A DNA stretch of 64,000 nt from an uncultured Bacteroidales bacterium. Lineage in GTDB: Bacteria; Bacteroidota; Bacteroidia; Bacteroidales; Paludibacteraceae. The DNA lies in NCBI GenBank assembly GCA_902798965.1, contig CADBYS010000007.1, positions 1 through 64,000 on the forward strand, written 5' to 3'. Below, piece after piece: positions 17,816-25,835 of this stretch. The position numbers were made by a program, and so were the translations under genes. Numbering within the stretch: the first letter of the stretch is position 1; every line of letters starts with the position of its first letter. The notes below the pieces were generated by a model that worked only from the letters and a program-made list of their open reading frames with translations, did not search any database and was not told where the DNA came from.

Positions 17816-18691
17816 TTATTTTCCTCCTGAATTACCGGTTGAACTGCCACTCTGGCTACGATTAACAGCGTTGATGGTGCGTTGCACAATTGCATAGATG
17901 AAGCCTGCAAACGAGATAGTAGTGGCCACAACGGCTATGGTTGTCGTCACATGGTTGATGCCGAACGTATGTCCCGGCATAAACTGTATGTAAATCACAT
18001 CGTTCGGCTCGATGTAGTAGAACTCGGAATTGATGATATCCTTGCTTCGCACATCGAACGTACGGATAGTTGTTTCTCCCTCGATCTCGCGCACGATGCG
18101 AATCTTCGAATGATCGCCGTAGTCGGCTATATCGCCGGCCATTGCCAAGGCTTCGAAGATGGTGAGTTTCTCCTTCACGAGCGGCACACGGGCACTCTGC
18201 ACTGCACCTATAACCGAGAAGAAGCGATTGATTACCTGCACCTCAACCGACATCAGCGAATAGTTGCCTATCTGCTTGATCAGCCCTGCCAGTTTCTCCT
18301 CCAACAGGTATTTCACTTCTCGCGTTGTCAGGCCGCGAACAGGTATCTCGCCGATCATCGGGTACAGGATATTCCCGTTATCGTCCACCAGATACGAGTA
18401 CAACTCGTTCGTGCCGTACAAGTCGCCCTGACCGGTCATCATCTGCTGGCGCATATTCGAGCCTCCACCACCCTGGTTGAACAGTTTGGTCAACTTCTCG
18501 TCAACGGAATAGACCTGTATATACAACCTGTCGCTGGTACGGATACGGTAATCTTCAAAATTAAGTGTATCGGCATAAGAAGGAATCTCCTTGCCGGGTT
18601 CCTGCAGCAAGTTGACTTTCTTGGACGTCAAGCACGAACTAAGCGCCAAGGCCAACAAGCAGAATAGAAATATGTGTGTATGTCTTTTCAT
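17816..18691 (-). CDS. Wza-like polysaccharide export lipoprotein (paralogue)
   Basis: About 291 residues. Lipobox LALSSC, Poly_export domain (YRIRTSDRLYIQVYSVDE), SLBB-type segment (FSVIGAVQSARVPLVKEKLTIFEALAMAGD) and a C-terminal helix (VTTTIAVVATTISFAGFIYAIV). Clearly paralogous to the next gene: the KEKLTIFEALAMAGDIADYGD and KERMTIFQALAMTGD blocks align. Two export proteins of this type in tandem suggests either a hetero-oligomer or two substrates. Confidence 0.88.
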   Translation of the reverse strand: MKRHTHIFLFCLLALALSSCLTSKKVNLLQEPGKEIPSYADTLNFEDYRIRTSDRLYIQVYSVDEKLTKLFNQGGGGSNMRQQMMTGQGDLYGTNELYSYLVDDNGNILYPMIGEIPVRGLTTREVKYLLEEKLAGLIKQIGNYSLMSVEVQVINRFFSVIGAVQSARVPLVKEKLTIFEALAMAGDIADYGDHSKIRIVREIEGETTIRTFDVRSKDIINSEFYYIEPNDVIYIQFMPGHTFGINHVTTTIAVVATTISFAGFIYAIVQRTINAVNRSQSGSSTGNSGGK

Positions 18692-18718
18692 TCCTTGCAT
18701 TGCACTTTCAACTGTCCT

Positions 18719-19696
18719 CTACCGGCGTTCATCCCAACCGAAAGGATGCTTAGCCAAGGGTAGTTTGGCAAGCGGATGGTAATCGCCGACCAACCCTATC
18801 GGCTTCATGTTCCGGATAGCAGCCACCGTCTCGATACACGGACGAGCTTCACTGATGCGGAAGCCGTTACCTGCCAATATCTGCTTGTAACTCTCGGTAT
18901 GCAACTCGGTAAATCCCTGCGAGAACTCGAACTCTTCGCCGTCGATCTTGAGCGTACGATAAGTGCGTTTCTCCCCCTGCACGGCATTGGCAGGCAGGCA
19001 GACCGCATTGATACTTAAGAAATAACGTACGCGCGCGCGCTCTAACTCCAAGTATCCTGCCACACGGTCGAACGACATGACATGTACCACGTTCTTTTTA
19101 ACCGCGCCGAATACCCACTGCAGCATATCATAGAAATGCACACCGATATTCGTGGCTATACCTCCGGACTTATGAATATCGCCCTTCCAGGAGGCATAAT
19201 ACCAGTTGCCTCGCGAAGTGATGTACGTCAGATCCACGTCATACACCTTATCTTTCGGGCCTTGCTCAACTTTCTGCTTGAGCGCACGAATCTTGTCGTG
19301 CAAGCGCAGTTGCAAGATCGTATAGGCTTTATGGCCGGACTCCTGTTCGAGTTGCATAAGGTTGTCGATATTATACGGATTGAGCACCAGCGGCTTCTCG
19401 CATATCACATCGCAGCCTAACCTTAGTCCGTAACGGATAAACGCGTCGTGGGTATAGTTAGGCGTACAGATACTCACCCAATGCAAGGGGTTGGAGGTGC
19501 GCATTTGCTTGGAGCAGAAACGATCGAACTGCTCGTTCTCGGTATAGAATGAGCAATCCGGGAAGGATGAATCCAACCGACCGACAGAGTCAAACTTATC
19601 ATAAGCCACGAGCAGATTGTTGCCTGTATCCGCAATGGCTTTAATGTGCCGTGGGGCTATGTATCCCGCAGCACCAATTAAGGCAAAATTATACAT
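18719..19696 (-). CDS. Gfo/Idh/MocA dehydrogenase, WlbA/WbpB-like
   Basis: 325 residues. N-terminal Rossmann start FALIGAAGYIAPRHIKAI, the conserved CEKPLVLNP (catalytic Lys region) and GGIATNIGVHFYDMLQWVFG of the C-terminal domain. Best resemblance is to UDP-N-acetyl-2-amino-2-deoxyglucuronate dehydrogenases (WlbA/WbpB), which make 3-keto precursors of di-acetamido uronic acids. Position directly upstream of the export block supports a role in making a sugar for the exported polysaccharide. It has a short stem (19710-19722) in its leader. Confidence 0.82.
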   Translation of the reverse strand: MYNFALIGAAGYIAPRHIKAIADTGNNLLVAYDKFDSVGRLDSSFPDCSFYTENEQFDRFCSKQMRTSNPLHWVSICTPNYTHDAFIRYGLRLGCDVICEKPLVLNPYNIDNLMQLEQESGHKAYTILQLRLHDKIRALKQKVEQGPKDKVYDVDLTYITSRGNWYYASWKGDIHKSGGIATNIGVHFYDMLQWVFGAVKKNVVHVMSFDRVAGYLELERARVRYFLSINAVCLPANAVQGEKRTYRTLKIDGEEFEFSQGFTELHTESYKQILAGNGFRISEARPCIETVAAIRNMKPIGLVGDYHPLAKLPLAKHPFGWDERR

Positions 19697-19732
19697 ACTT
19701 CATTTGCTTGCCTAATGTAGGCATTATACGTG

Positions 19733-19804
19733 TAGTCTCACCGGGAATCGAACCCGAATCTAGGGTTTAGGAAACCCGTATTCTATCCATTGAACTATGA
19801 GACC
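19733..19804 (-). tRNA. tRNA-Arg (CCT anticodon)
   Basis: Minus-strand cloverleaf: acceptor GGTCTCA with TGAGACT, T-arm GGGTTCGATTCCC, anticodon loop TTCCTAA giving CCT (reads AGG). CCA is not encoded. Lies 28 bases before the dehydrogenase start region. Confidence 0.92.
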
Positions 19805-19821
19805 GAGGGCATTAAAAATAA

Positions 19822-19902
19822 CTTCTGCCCTTGTGACCTCGCTGGGCAAATATGCTAATTTGCACCAGGGGTGCGAGCTTCTGCTCTTGTGACCTCGCTG
19901 GG
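19822..19902 (-). repeat. 25-bp direct repeat, partial copy of tRNA-Arg 3' end
   Basis: CTTCTGC(C/T)CTTGTGACCTCGCTGGG occurs at 19822-19846 and again at 19878-19902, 56 bp apart. The second copy includes the 3' acceptor and part of the T-arm of the tRNA-Arg (CCG) gene; the first is a stand-alone fragment. It looks like tandem duplication followed by decay, or an integration-site remnant. Confidence 0.7.
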
Positions 19903-19963
19903 GCTCAAACCCAGAACCTTCAGAACCGGAATCTGACACTCTATTCAATTGAGCTACGAGGCC
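19890..19963 (-). tRNA. tRNA-Arg (CCG anticodon)
   Basis: Minus-strand cloverleaf: acceptor GGCCTCG with CGAGGTC, anticodon stem TCAGA/TCTGA with loop TTCCGGT giving CCG (reads CGG), T-arm CTGGGTTTGAGCCCCAG. Its 5' 23 bases are also the last codons of the Fur-like gene. Confidence 0.92.
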
Positions 19964-20447
19964 TTAATTTATTCTTTTCTTCCACTATCCGCTGCATTTG
20001 CAGTTTGCGACACACTTTGCATTCGCCGTAAACGAACAATGCGTAGTTTGCCGGCACAAAATTGGTATAGTTACGCTTCTGTACAATCTGCTCCAACGCC
20101 TTGTCGCGAAACGCCGCTTCCCTGCCGCAACGCGTGCAAATCATGCGCAAGGTGTTCTTGGACTCAAATGTCCATTTGTACTGCTCCTGACTTACGCCTT
20201 GAGTCCGTGGCATACAATACAAAATTCGTGCCGAAACGAACAAGTTGAGCGAATTATATAATGTCGGTACTGAAATATGTGCTTCCTGACGTTTTTTATC
20301 CAAGTCCTTGAAGGTAAAAACGGGCTTATTGAGCTCAGCCATCATCCTTAGCAGATTCTCTCGCTCCAGCGTATGGCGCAAGTTGTTCTCGCGGATGTAA
20401 GCATCCAGCAATCGCAAAGCATGTTCATATCTCTCAACCGAAGTCAT
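19941..20447 (-). CDS. Fur-family transcriptional regulator
   Basis: 168 residues. N-terminal winged helix (SVPTLYNSLNLFVSARIL replaces the usual TVYR recognition region) and a dimerisation domain with two structural zinc pairs, CTRCG and CKVCRK. The metal-site histidines usual in Fur are sparse, so it may be a PerR- or Zur-like relative or a structural variant. The C-terminal residues RPRSSIE and the stop are encoded by the 5' part of the tRNA-Arg gene downstream, so gene and tRNA are likely one transcript. ATG 20447 follows a 7-bp repeat array. Confidence 0.82.
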   Translation of the reverse strand: MTSVERYEHALRLLDAYIRENNLRHTLERENLLRMMAELNKPVFTFKDLDKKRQEAHISVPTLYNSLNLFVSARILYCMPRTQGVSQEQYKWTFESKNTLRMICTRCGREAAFRDKALEQIVQKRNYTNFVPANYALFVYGECKVCRKLQMQRIVEEKNKLRPRSSIE

Positions 20448-20448
20448 T

Positions 20449-20497
20449 GTCAGCAATCAGTCGTCAGCAATCAGTATTCAGTAGTCAGTGTTCAATA
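20449..20497 (-). repeat. 7-bp tandem repeat array, about 7 units
   Basis: Plus-strand units GTCAGCA, ATCAGTC, GTCAGCA, ATCAGTA, TTCAGTA, GTCAGTG, TTCAATA. The array fills the gap between the GNAT gene and the Fur-like gene and ends at the Fur start codon. Confidence 0.8.
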
Positions 20498-20502
20498 GGG
20501 CT

Positions 20503-21633
20503 TTAGATGGATTTTTGGTACGCGCGACGACGTTTGTGCTGCTTGTGCGGGAACATTTCCCAGTTGGCAATATTTCGCGTATTCGTCTCCATGATGGATG
20601 TCGTTTCCACGCGTTTGATTTCATATTGCCTGAAGTAGGGATGCTGCTCGGCAATAATTACCGCATTGACTCCCATTCCCTGGTAATCCGGTCGCACACC
20701 AATGAGCAACAGGTCGAAGGCATCCATCTTTTTGGCCTTCAAGGCGCGCAACAGACGAATCCAACCGAACGGGAACAACCTACCCTTGCAGCGGCGCATG
20801 GCGTGGGACACATCAGGCATACCCAGACCTACTCCTACTATCTCGTTCTTGTCATTGACAACGATTGTCACAAAGTCAAAGTTCAGAAGCGGGAAATATA
20901 CGTTCTTGTAATGCTCTTTCTGCCTCTGGGTCATCGGCTGGAAGTTGTAGAGTTTCTGGTACGCCTCATCGAGCATATCCATATACTCCATACCGTACTT
21001 CTGCACCAGCTCCCTGGAAGAGTGAACTTTATCCACGCGTAAGTGGTAGCGCTCGCGCACGAGTTTGTCAATACGCAGCACGCGTTCGGGCGTCTCGCAC
21101 TGCGGATCAATCTGCATCTCTATCCAGTCATTCTCCTTGGTCAGACCATATGCCTCCATATGCTTCTCGTAGTAAGGGAAGTTGTATAGCGAAGCCATCG
21201 GAGCGAGGTACTCAAATCCCTCTATCAACAAGCCCTCATAATCCCAATCTGTGAACCCTACAGGGCCGTTCAGGCTATTCATCCCTTTGCTCTTTCCCCA
21301 AGCGGCAACGGCATCGAGCAGAGCACGGCTAACTTCCAGATCGTCGATAAAATCTATCCAACCGAAACGTACTTTCTTTACCCCCCACTGCTCGTTGGCA
21401 ACATGATTGATGATACCGGCAATTCGCCCGACAATCTTGCCGTCACGGTAAGCCAGGTACTGAACCGACTCACACACATCGTACGAAGGATTGTGCTTGG
21501 GATTGAACGTATTCATCTCATCCAACAAAAGATGAGGACAAAACTCCTTGCAGTCCTTGTAAAGGTCATTGCCAAATTTAGCAAACTGATAATTCTGCCA
21601 CCAACTCTTTACCTGTTGTATAACGATTGCCAT
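20503..21633 (-). CDS. GNAT-like acetyltransferase, Bacteroidales type
   Basis: 376 residues. The C-terminal half has GNAT features: a beta strand IVGVGLGMPDV and an acetyl-CoA-loop-like VRPDYQGMGVNAVII. The N-terminal half contains NGPVGFTDWDYEGLLIEGFE. Such two-part proteins are common in Bacteroidota and are annotated only as acetyltransferase-like; substrate unknown. Own promoter at 21667-21702; likely cotranscribed with the Fur-like gene. Confidence 0.7.
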   Translation of the reverse strand: MAIVIQQVKSWWQNYQFAKFGNDLYKDCKEFCPHLLLDEMNTFNPKHNPSYDVCESVQYLAYRDGKIVGRIAGIINHVANEQWGVKKVRFGWIDFIDDLEVSRALLDAVAAWGKSKGMNSLNGPVGFTDWDYEGLLIEGFEYLAPMASLYNFPYYEKHMEAYGLTKENDWIEMQIDPQCETPERVLRIDKLVRERYHLRVDKVHSSRELVQKYGMEYMDMLDEAYQKLYNFQPMTQRQKEHYKNVYFPLLNFDFVTIVVNDKNEIVGVGLGMPDVSHAMRRCKGRLFPFGWIRLLRALKAKKMDAFDLLLIGVRPDYQGMGVNAVIIAEQHPYFRQYEIKRVETTSIMETNTRNIANWEMFPHKQHKRRRAYQKSI

Positions 21634-21666
21634 ATTGTACTATTCTACCATTTTTCAGAAAAAACG

Positions 21667-21702
21667 TGCAAAGTTACAAAAAATTTTTGATATTTGCAAA
21701 TA
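21667..21702 (-). promoter_or_regulatory. Bacteroidota -33/-7 promoter
   Basis: Minus-strand TTTGCAAA (21693-21700) then TAACTTTG (21669-21676). Drives the GNAT-Fur-tRNA unit. Confidence 0.82.
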
Positions 21703-21724
21703 TTCTGCGATTTTTTTTTCAAAA

Positions 21725-21760
21725 AACTTGCAAATATCATTTTTTTTTTGTAATTTTGCA
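21725..21760 (+). promoter_or_regulatory. Bacteroidota -33/-7 promoter
   Basis: CTTGCAAA (21727-21734) then TAATTTTG (21751-21758), 15 bases before the subtilase ATG. Confidence 0.8.
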
Positions 21761-21774
21761 CAAAATTATTCATT

Positions 21775-23172
21775 ATGCATGTATTGACCATCCTTCTTAG
21801 CGTATATTTTGTGGCGTTTGCCGACAAACCCGTTACCGGCAATCCGGCTCTCTCTCCGCGTGCGTTGGAGCAGCGCGCCAAGTGGAATATTCCTATTGAC
21901 GAATTGGACTATCCAGTAAATTCAGCTTACATTGACAGTCTCGTTGCTTACGGAGCAACCATCTGTCACACATCTCGCTGGATGAACGGAGCGACATGTA
22001 CACTGAGCGACAGCGCAGCGGAAGCGTTGTCCGATAGGCCATTTGTACGTTTTATCGAGATGACGCGCGATGACACGCAGGCAAACATGACAGTAAAGCG
22101 GCGCTCGCTGCCTGCCGATATACCTACCGGCGATTTGCAATTTGCTCAGAAACTGACCGACCGGCAGCTCGCGCTGTACAATCTCCATCCTCTGCACGAG
22201 GCGGGATACTACGGTCAAGGCATATTGCTGACCGTGTGCGATGGCGGATTTATGGGAGTAGATACCGTCCCGTTCTTTAGGCATGAGCAGGAACTCGGGC
22301 ACTATGACTTCACGGATGATGCGGACGACTTCTATGGCTATACCGGCAATCACGGCTTATGCTGCCTGAGTACTATCAGCGGCGTAACCGGCGAATATAG
22401 CGGTGCAGCGCCGGAAGCTGACTACTATCTGATGCGCAGCGAGGAAGCTGAAACCGAATCGCCAAAGGAAATGGACAATCTGGTGGCAGCATTGGAGAAA
22501 GCCGACTCCCTGGGCACAAATATCTTCTCCGTTTCGCTGGGTTATGCTATGTTCGACAACGATGAATGGACTCTCGACTACAGCATGCTTGACGGACAGA
22601 CGTTACGCGTCAGCCGAGCAGCTACGATAGCAGCCCGCAAGGGGATGCTTGTGTGCGTGGCAGCCGGCAACGACGGTAACAACGACTGGCATTGGATTTC
22701 TGCCCCTGCTGATGCAGACTCCATCCTTACGGTGGGTGCGGTAGGCGTTGACAGTATTATCGGGGCATTCACAAGCTTCGGACCAAGTGCCGACAACCGG
22801 ATTAAGCCCGATGTGTGCGCCGTAGGCGTACAAACCGCTCTGCTGAAATTGGACGGTTATGTACGAAAAGGCAACGGCACAAGTTTTGCTACACCGCTAC
22901 TGGCAGGAATGGCAGCGTGCCTGTGGTCGGCACTACCTGATGAGAGTGCCATGCAGATTCGCGAACGTATCATTCGCTCTGCCGACCGCTACGGCAACCC
23001 TGACACTAACCAATACGGCTACGGAATACCCAATGCATATGCTGCTTATTTGGGATTGACTACCGTCATGGAATCGCCCGTTAACGCTATTTGCACCAAA
23101 TATATCCAAGATAACAACCTGTATATCATCCACAACGGGAAACGATACACAATCCTTGGAAATTGTTGGTAA
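21775..23172 (+). CDS. subtilisin-like serine peptidase (S8)
   Basis: 465 residues. A short signal segment (MHVLTILLSVYFVAFA) is followed by a prodomain-like region and the S8 core. Catalytic Asp in LTVCDGGFMG (about 162), His in GNHGLCC (about 191), oxyanion Asn in VAAGNDGNN (about 301) and Ser in GNGTSFATPLLAG (about 371). The C-terminal piece NLYIIHNGKRYTILG resembles the last strand of short Bacteroidales secretion tails, so export across the outer membrane is possible. Substrate unknown. It converges with the ffs gene. Confidence 0.88.
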   Translation: MHVLTILLSVYFVAFADKPVTGNPALSPRALEQRAKWNIPIDELDYPVNSAYIDSLVAYGATICHTSRWMNGATCTLSDSAAEALSDRPFVRFIEMTRDDTQANMTVKRRSLPADIPTGDLQFAQKLTDRQLALYNLHPLHEAGYYGQGILLTVCDGGFMGVDTVPFFRHEQELGHYDFTDDADDFYGYTGNHGLCCLSTISGVTGEYSGAAPEADYYLMRSEEAETESPKEMDNLVAALEKADSLGTNIFSVSLGYAMFDNDEWTLDYSMLDGQTLRVSRAATIAARKGMLVCVAAGNDGNNDWHWISAPADADSILTVGAVGVDSIIGAFTSFGPSADNRIKPDVCAVGVQTALLKLDGYVRKGNGTSFATPLLAGMAACLWSALPDESAMQIRERIIRSADRYGNPDTNQYGYGIPNAYAAYLGLTTVMESPVNAICTKYIQDNNLYIIHNGKRYTILGNCW

Positions 23173-23199
23173 TTGCGCACAACTATATGACACGAAAAA

Positions 23200-23297
23200 A
23201 GGGAAGCGATTTACATCGCACCGCTACAACCTCGTACCCTTGCTTCGGTCAAGACCTGGGGGAGTTAGGAGGGAGCTGGTCGTGTAAGACTTCCCTA
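23200..23297 (-). ncRNA. ffs: signal recognition particle RNA (4.5S-type)
   Basis: On the minus strand the domain IV core reads CAGGTCTTGACCGAAGCA, aligning base for base in length with the E. coli AGGTC...GGAAGCA region (symmetric and asymmetric loops of the SRP hairpin). Outer ends GGGAAG (23290-23295 complement) and CTTCCC (23201-23206 complement) pair to close the rod. The apical loop is TTG/CTTG-like rather than GGAA. A strong promoter lies just upstream and a hairpin (23206-23219) plus T6 (23195-23200) at the end acts as terminator. The primary transcript probably starts near 23334. Confidence 0.8.
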
Positions 23298-23338
23298 TAA
23301 GACTCGACTTATGAATGCTGACTGCTTTCAAAAGCGGC

Positions 23339-23374
23339 TGCAAAGGTAATACAAATATTTGACATTTGCAAATT
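23339..23374 (-). promoter_or_regulatory. Bacteroidota -33/-7 promoter for ffs
   Basis: Minus-strand TTTGCAAA (23365-23372) then TACCTTTG (23341-23348). It overlaps the leader of the divergent helicase gene. Confidence 0.82.
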
Positions 23375-23378
23375 TATC

Positions 23379-24848
23379 TTGCTCGAGAACTTCATTTCAC
23401 ATAGAATTTTTAGCAATCTGCGAACACAAGCTTACAATGCAGACGGCAAACCGATACCTTTCATCCCCAATGAAGGGCAACGTGAACTGATTGCCAAACT
23501 GGGTATGTTCCTGTTGGATAATTCCCCCGGCAAGCTATTTATTCTTCGCGGATATGCGGGTACAGGCAAGACGAGTATAGTCAGCGCTTTGGTGCGCACA
23601 CTTCGTTCGTTAGGGCAGAAATGCGTGTTGCTGGCACCAACCGGTCGCGCAGCCAAAGTGCTCAGCCGCTACTCCTCGACCGAGGAACGCGTACCCGCCT
23701 ATACAATCCATAAATATATCTATCGCCAGCAGAGTTTGGGCAAAGAGGCATTCAACTTGAGCGACAATCTGTTCCGTCACGCCTTGTTCATCGTGGATGA
23801 GGCGTCGATGCTCTCTGATACACGCGACATGAACTCGCCGTTTGGCAGCGGTTGTCTGCTGGATGATCTGATGCGATTCGTATATAGCGGCGAAGGTTGT
23901 TCGCTGATGCTCGTGGGCGATAATGCCCAGCTTCCTCCTGTGGAGCGCACCACATCACCTGCACTAAGCGACGAGCAGATGGCGCGATATACTGTACCGA
24001 ATCTGCATATCCTGTCGCACACCCTGACGGAAGTGGCACGTCAAGCTGAGAAATCGGGCATTCTGCGCAACGCAACGCAAATCCGCGAACATATACAACA
24101 AGTGGTCAACAGCCTTGTTCCCACACAGGGCGAGCACGTACAAATTGAGCAGGCAGCAGATGTCGTGATGCTTGACGGAGCGGATTTTCAGCAGACTCTT
24201 GAGCGGTCGTACAACGAGTGCAGTATGGCACAGACGCTTATTGTCACCCGCTCGAACAAACGTACGAACCTGTATAACCAAGGCGTGCGCGCGTATATAT
24301 TATGGAAAGACGACCAGCTTTCGACCGGTGACCGCGTGATGGTTAACAAGAACAACTACTACTGGTCACGGGAATATGAGGGCATCGAGTTCCTGGCTAA
24401 CGGCGACATGTTCGAGGTGACGCGTGTACGGAATTTCCGGGAGATGTACGGCTACCATTTTGCGGATGCCACGTTGCAGAACATAGATTATGAGAACGAA
24501 AAAGAGATAGAAGCCATCGTTTGGCTGGATATATTGCAAGCAGAAAGCGATGCACAGATCTACGAGATGCAGCAAGACCTGTTTGCACGTGTAGCGGAGG
24601 ATTTTCCCGAGATTCATAACCGGCGCGAACTCATTCAGGCGATCTATGAATCGCCGTACTACAACGCCTTGCATATCCGTTATGCTTATGCCGTAACGTG
24701 CCACAAGGCGCAAGGCGGACAATGGCAACACGTATATATCGATCAAGGTATCGTTCCCGACGAACAGCGCGATATAACGTACCTGCGCTGGCTATATACG
24801 GCTATTACTCGTGCCACACAGAAAATTTACCTACTGAATTTTGAATAG
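23379..24848 (+). CDS. RecD-like ATP-dependent DNA helicase
   Basis: 489 residues, superfamily 1. Walker A GYAGTGKTSIVSAL (about 58-71), motif II region LFIVDEASMLSD, motif III LVGDNAQLPPVER, and C-terminal YAVTCHKAQGGQW and YTAITRATQKIYLLN (motifs V-VI). It resembles the short Bacteroidota exonuclease V alpha-like or Dda/RecD helicases. Only a TTG start (23379) is available before the conserved region; no in-frame ATG precedes it before an upstream TAA. No recB or recC is adjacent. Confidence 0.85.
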   Translation: MLENFISHRIFSNLRTQAYNADGKPIPFIPNEGQRELIAKLGMFLLDNSPGKLFILRGYAGTGKTSIVSALVRTLRSLGQKCVLLAPTGRAAKVLSRYSSTEERVPAYTIHKYIYRQQSLGKEAFNLSDNLFRHALFIVDEASMLSDTRDMNSPFGSGCLLDDLMRFVYSGEGCSLMLVGDNAQLPPVERTTSPALSDEQMARYTVPNLHILSHTLTEVARQAEKSGILRNATQIREHIQQVVNSLVPTQGEHVQIEQAADVVMLDGADFQQTLERSYNECSMAQTLIVTRSNKRTNLYNQGVRAYILWKDDQLSTGDRVMVNKNNYYWSREYEGIEFLANGDMFEVTRVRNFREMYGYHFADATLQNIDYENEKEIEAIVWLDILQAESDAQIYEMQQDLFARVAEDFPEIHNRRELIQAIYESPYYNALHIRYAYAVTCHKAQGGQWQHVYIDQGIVPDEQRDITYLRWLYTAITRATQKIYLLNFE

Positions 24849-24858
24849 GAAACAGAAA

Positions 24859-24889
24859 AACGACGCGCCATGAAGCACGTCGTTTTTGT
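24859..24889 (+). terminator. intrinsic terminator after helicase gene
   Basis: AACGACG and CGTCGTT form a 7-bp stem around a 13-nt loop, followed by TTTTGTT. On the other strand it ends the tRNA-Pro/tRNA-Ala transcript. Confidence 0.8.
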
Positions 24890-24891
24890 TG

Positions 24892-24964
24892 TGGAGCATA
24901 GCGGACTCGAACCGCTTACCTCAACACTGCCAGTGTTGCGCTCTACCAGATGAGCTAATACCCC
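24892..24964 (-). tRNA. tRNA-Ala (GGC anticodon)
   Basis: Acceptor GGGGTAT with ATGCTCC, anticodon loop CTGGCAG giving GGC (reads GCC), T-arm GCGGTTCGAGTCCGC. Second gene of a two-tRNA transcript, one base after tRNA-Pro. Confidence 0.93.
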
Positions 24965-24965
24965 G

Positions 24966-25040
24966 TCGGGATAGCGAGATTCGAACTCACGACCTCCTGC
25001 TCCCAAAGCAGGCATTCTAACCGGGCTGAACTATATCCCG
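24966..25040 (-). tRNA. tRNA-Pro (TGG anticodon)
   Basis: Acceptor CGGGATA with TATCCCG, anticodon stem CCTGC/GCAGG with loop TTTGGGA giving TGG (reads CCA), T-arm GTGAGTTCGAATCTCGC. First gene after the promoter at 25084-25119. Confidence 0.94.
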
Positions 25041-25083
25041 CCTCGCGTTCGGCATTCGTGAATTCCGATTTCGCAAAAGCAAG

Positions 25084-25119
25084 TGCAAAAGTACTACATT
25101 TTTTTGAATTTTGCAAATT
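25084..25119 (-). promoter_or_regulatory. Bacteroidota -33/-7 promoter for tRNA-Pro/Ala
   Basis: Minus-strand TTTGCAAA (25110-25117) then TACTTTTG (25086-25093). Confidence 0.8.
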
Positions 25120-25181
25120 TATAGCGCATAATTCATAGAAAAAGCGCGAAAATCCTTATTTTTTATATTTTTACTTGTCAC

Positions 25182-25241
25182 TCTACCCCATTTTGCGCAC
25201 ATAAACGACAATCTACCCCATTTTGCGCACATAAACGACAA
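25182..25241. repeat. perfect 30-bp tandem duplication
   Basis: TCTACCCCATTTTGCGCACA and the next ten bases (ending CGACAA) occur twice back to back at 25182-25211 and 25212-25241, in the gap between the tRNA promoter and the bactofilin promoter. No gene is visible here. Confidence 0.9.
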
Positions 25242-25283
25242 AATTGGAATATTTGATACAAAAAACAAAAATTATCGTTAAGA

Positions 25284-25319
25284 AATTTGCAAATACGATT
25301 TTTTTTTTGTAACTTTGTG
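25284..25319 (+). promoter_or_regulatory. Bacteroidota -33/-7 promoter for bactofilin
   Basis: TTTGCAAA (25286-25293) then TAACTTTG (25310-25317). Leaves a leader of about 115 nt before the ATG, rich in TTTAA-type short repeats. Confidence 0.82.
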
Positions 25320-25438
25320 GGCTGAATTTGCGTTGTGGGCGTGTGTGCGCTCGCATACATACGCACGAACGATAGTAAATCAACGCATTACAACAGAGTG
25401 TTTAACATTTAAACAAATGCTTAATACATTTGAACAAG

Positions 25439-25831
25439 ATGTTTAATTTATTCAAAAAAAATATGGGAAATCAGAACCAACAATCGGGGACGATGTACAA
25501 TGCCATCACCTCGGGAAGTAAGATCATCGGTACAATTATTGCCGACGGCGACATCCGTATTGACGGAACGGTAGAAGGCGAAATGCAATGTGCCGGTAAG
25601 GTAGTAATAGGCGAAAAAGGTTTGGTAAAAGGTACGGTAACCTGCCAGAACTCAGAGATAATGGGTATGCTTGACGGCAAGATTACCAACAGTCAGACAT
25701 TGGCTTTGCGCTCTACAGGCAAGATCAAAGGTGAGGTAATCACGCAAACCTTGATTGTAGAACCGAACGCACAGTTCAACGGCTCGTGCCAGATGCCGGC
25801 AAACGCAGCAAACCCCGCACCTAAAAAATAA
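25439..25831 (+). CDS. bactofilin
   Basis: About 130 residues with the central right-handed beta-helix typical of bactofilins: GSKIIGTIIADGDIRIDGTV, GKVVIGEKGLVKGTV, GKIKGEVITQTLIVEP, with flexible ends (Gln/Asn-rich start, Ala/Pro/Lys tail). Bactofilins polymerise without nucleotide into cytoskeletal filaments near the membrane and organise cell-wall enzymes. A TTG three codons upstream was rejected for ATG 25439. The next gene starts 5 bases after the stop, so the two are cotranscribed. Confidence 0.9.
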   Translation: MFNLFKKNMGNQNQQSGTMYNAITSGSKIIGTIIADGDIRIDGTVEGEMQCAGKVVIGEKGLVKGTVTCQNSEIMGMLDGKITNSQTLALRSTGKIKGEVITQTLIVEPNAQFNGSCQMPANAANPAPKK

Positions 25832-25835
25832 GTTT

